Assembly: GCF_015694465.1 (NCBI RefSeq)
Contig: NZ_JADQDO010000007.1
Location: 62,001-126,000 of the forward strand
Origin: Microvirga alba
GTDB lineage: Bacteria > Pseudomonadota > Alphaproteobacteria > Rhizobiales > Beijerinckiaceae
Length of the DNA stretch: 64,000 nt
Direction: 5' to 3'
A model generated the notes under the pieces. That model ran no database searches. It was not told the DNA's origin and was given only the letters and a program-made list of their open reading frames with translations. This document shows positions 63,736 through 64,000 of the stretch, in pieces (position 1 is the stretch's first letter; each line of letters begins with the position of its first letter). The position numbers and the translations under genes were made by a program.

Positions 63736-64000
63736 GGCACACGCCGGACTATTCCGTTGACGCAGCAAGATCGCCTTCGACTGCCCGAGGAAGTCACTTC
63801 CGTGGGAGCGATCTCCGAATGCGTATGATCCCGAGTGCAAGGCTCGCTTCACCGATCTGGTGGCGACCAGCCGCCCTCCCCCGGACCTCCCGCCGATGAT
63901 GCGGAAGCTCAGGATCAGAGGTGGGAAGGATTGAGGACGCCCAGGACCACGGTTCCGCACAACCGTCCTGATGTGAATAGGGAGAGCTTATTGCGCCGCC
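63736..64000. other. No gene recognised at the right edge
   Basis: A plus-strand frame around 63825–63933 reads DPECKARFTDLV and RKLRIRGGKD before a stop. It has coding-like codon use but matches no family I know and lacks a clear start. It may be the tail of another decayed gene. Confidence 0.3.

Overview
The window reads as a stretch of chromosome from a GC-rich alphaproteobacterium of the order Hyphomicrobiales (Rhizobiales), plausibly a Methylobacteriaceae/Microvirga- or Bosea-like organism. The grounds are the core-gene orders mfd–sdhE–recG and glmS–glmU, an IalB-family protein, HspQ, GcvA-like LysR regulators and many ABC uptake operons with rhizobial-type products. The genus is an inference; no rRNA gene is present.

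Bases 1–23,800 are mostly housekeeping and envelope genes: a partial AEC permease, hspQ, an IalB-like secreted protein, a YejA-like peptide-binding protein, a degenerate receiver domain, mfd, sdhE, recG, glmS, glmU, opgG–opgH (osmoregulated periplasmic glucans), a LysR regulator, a Na/Pi cotransporter-like protein with a PhoU-like tail, a diguanylate cyclase and tdk. Bases 23,763–28,554 hold two signalling units. One is an ECF sigma factor in an operon with a blue-copper protein and a small secreted His-rich protein. The other is a histidine kinase/FixJ-type regulator pair followed by a secreted GlcG/HbpS-like protein.

Bases 28,588–38,503 are accessory metabolism. A pyruvate/indolepyruvate-decarboxylase-like enzyme sits beside an IS3-family scar. 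Next comes a GntR-controlled carbohydrate ABC operon with an epimerase/isomerase, a Gfo/Idh/MocA dehydrogenase and an embedded esterase, with its ATPase gene divergent. Bases 38,942–55,009 form the most interesting block. Twelve consecutive minus-strand genes encode an M20 peptidase, a polar-amino-acid ABC transporter, an amidohydrolase, a dipeptide-type ABC transporter and a cytoplasmic fusion of an L,D-transpeptidase (YkuD) domain with an AstE/AspA zinc domain. They are flanked by a divergent LysR gene and a convergent M81 (MlrC-like) metallopeptidase. Together they look like an uncharacterised system for importing and dismantling peptides or N-acyl amino acids, possibly cell-wall peptides.

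Bases 55,009–64,000 are a scarred region. They carry an arylsulfatase with a small membrane protein, a MocR regulator divergent from an EamA exporter with a striking three-half-site control region, and a VOC/PhnB protein. Between these lie broken pieces of integrases, a hydrolase, an autotransporter and a SnoaL-like gene. Near the right edge is a 45-nt 3' fragment of tRNA-Arg(TCT), which looks like an attachment-site remnant.
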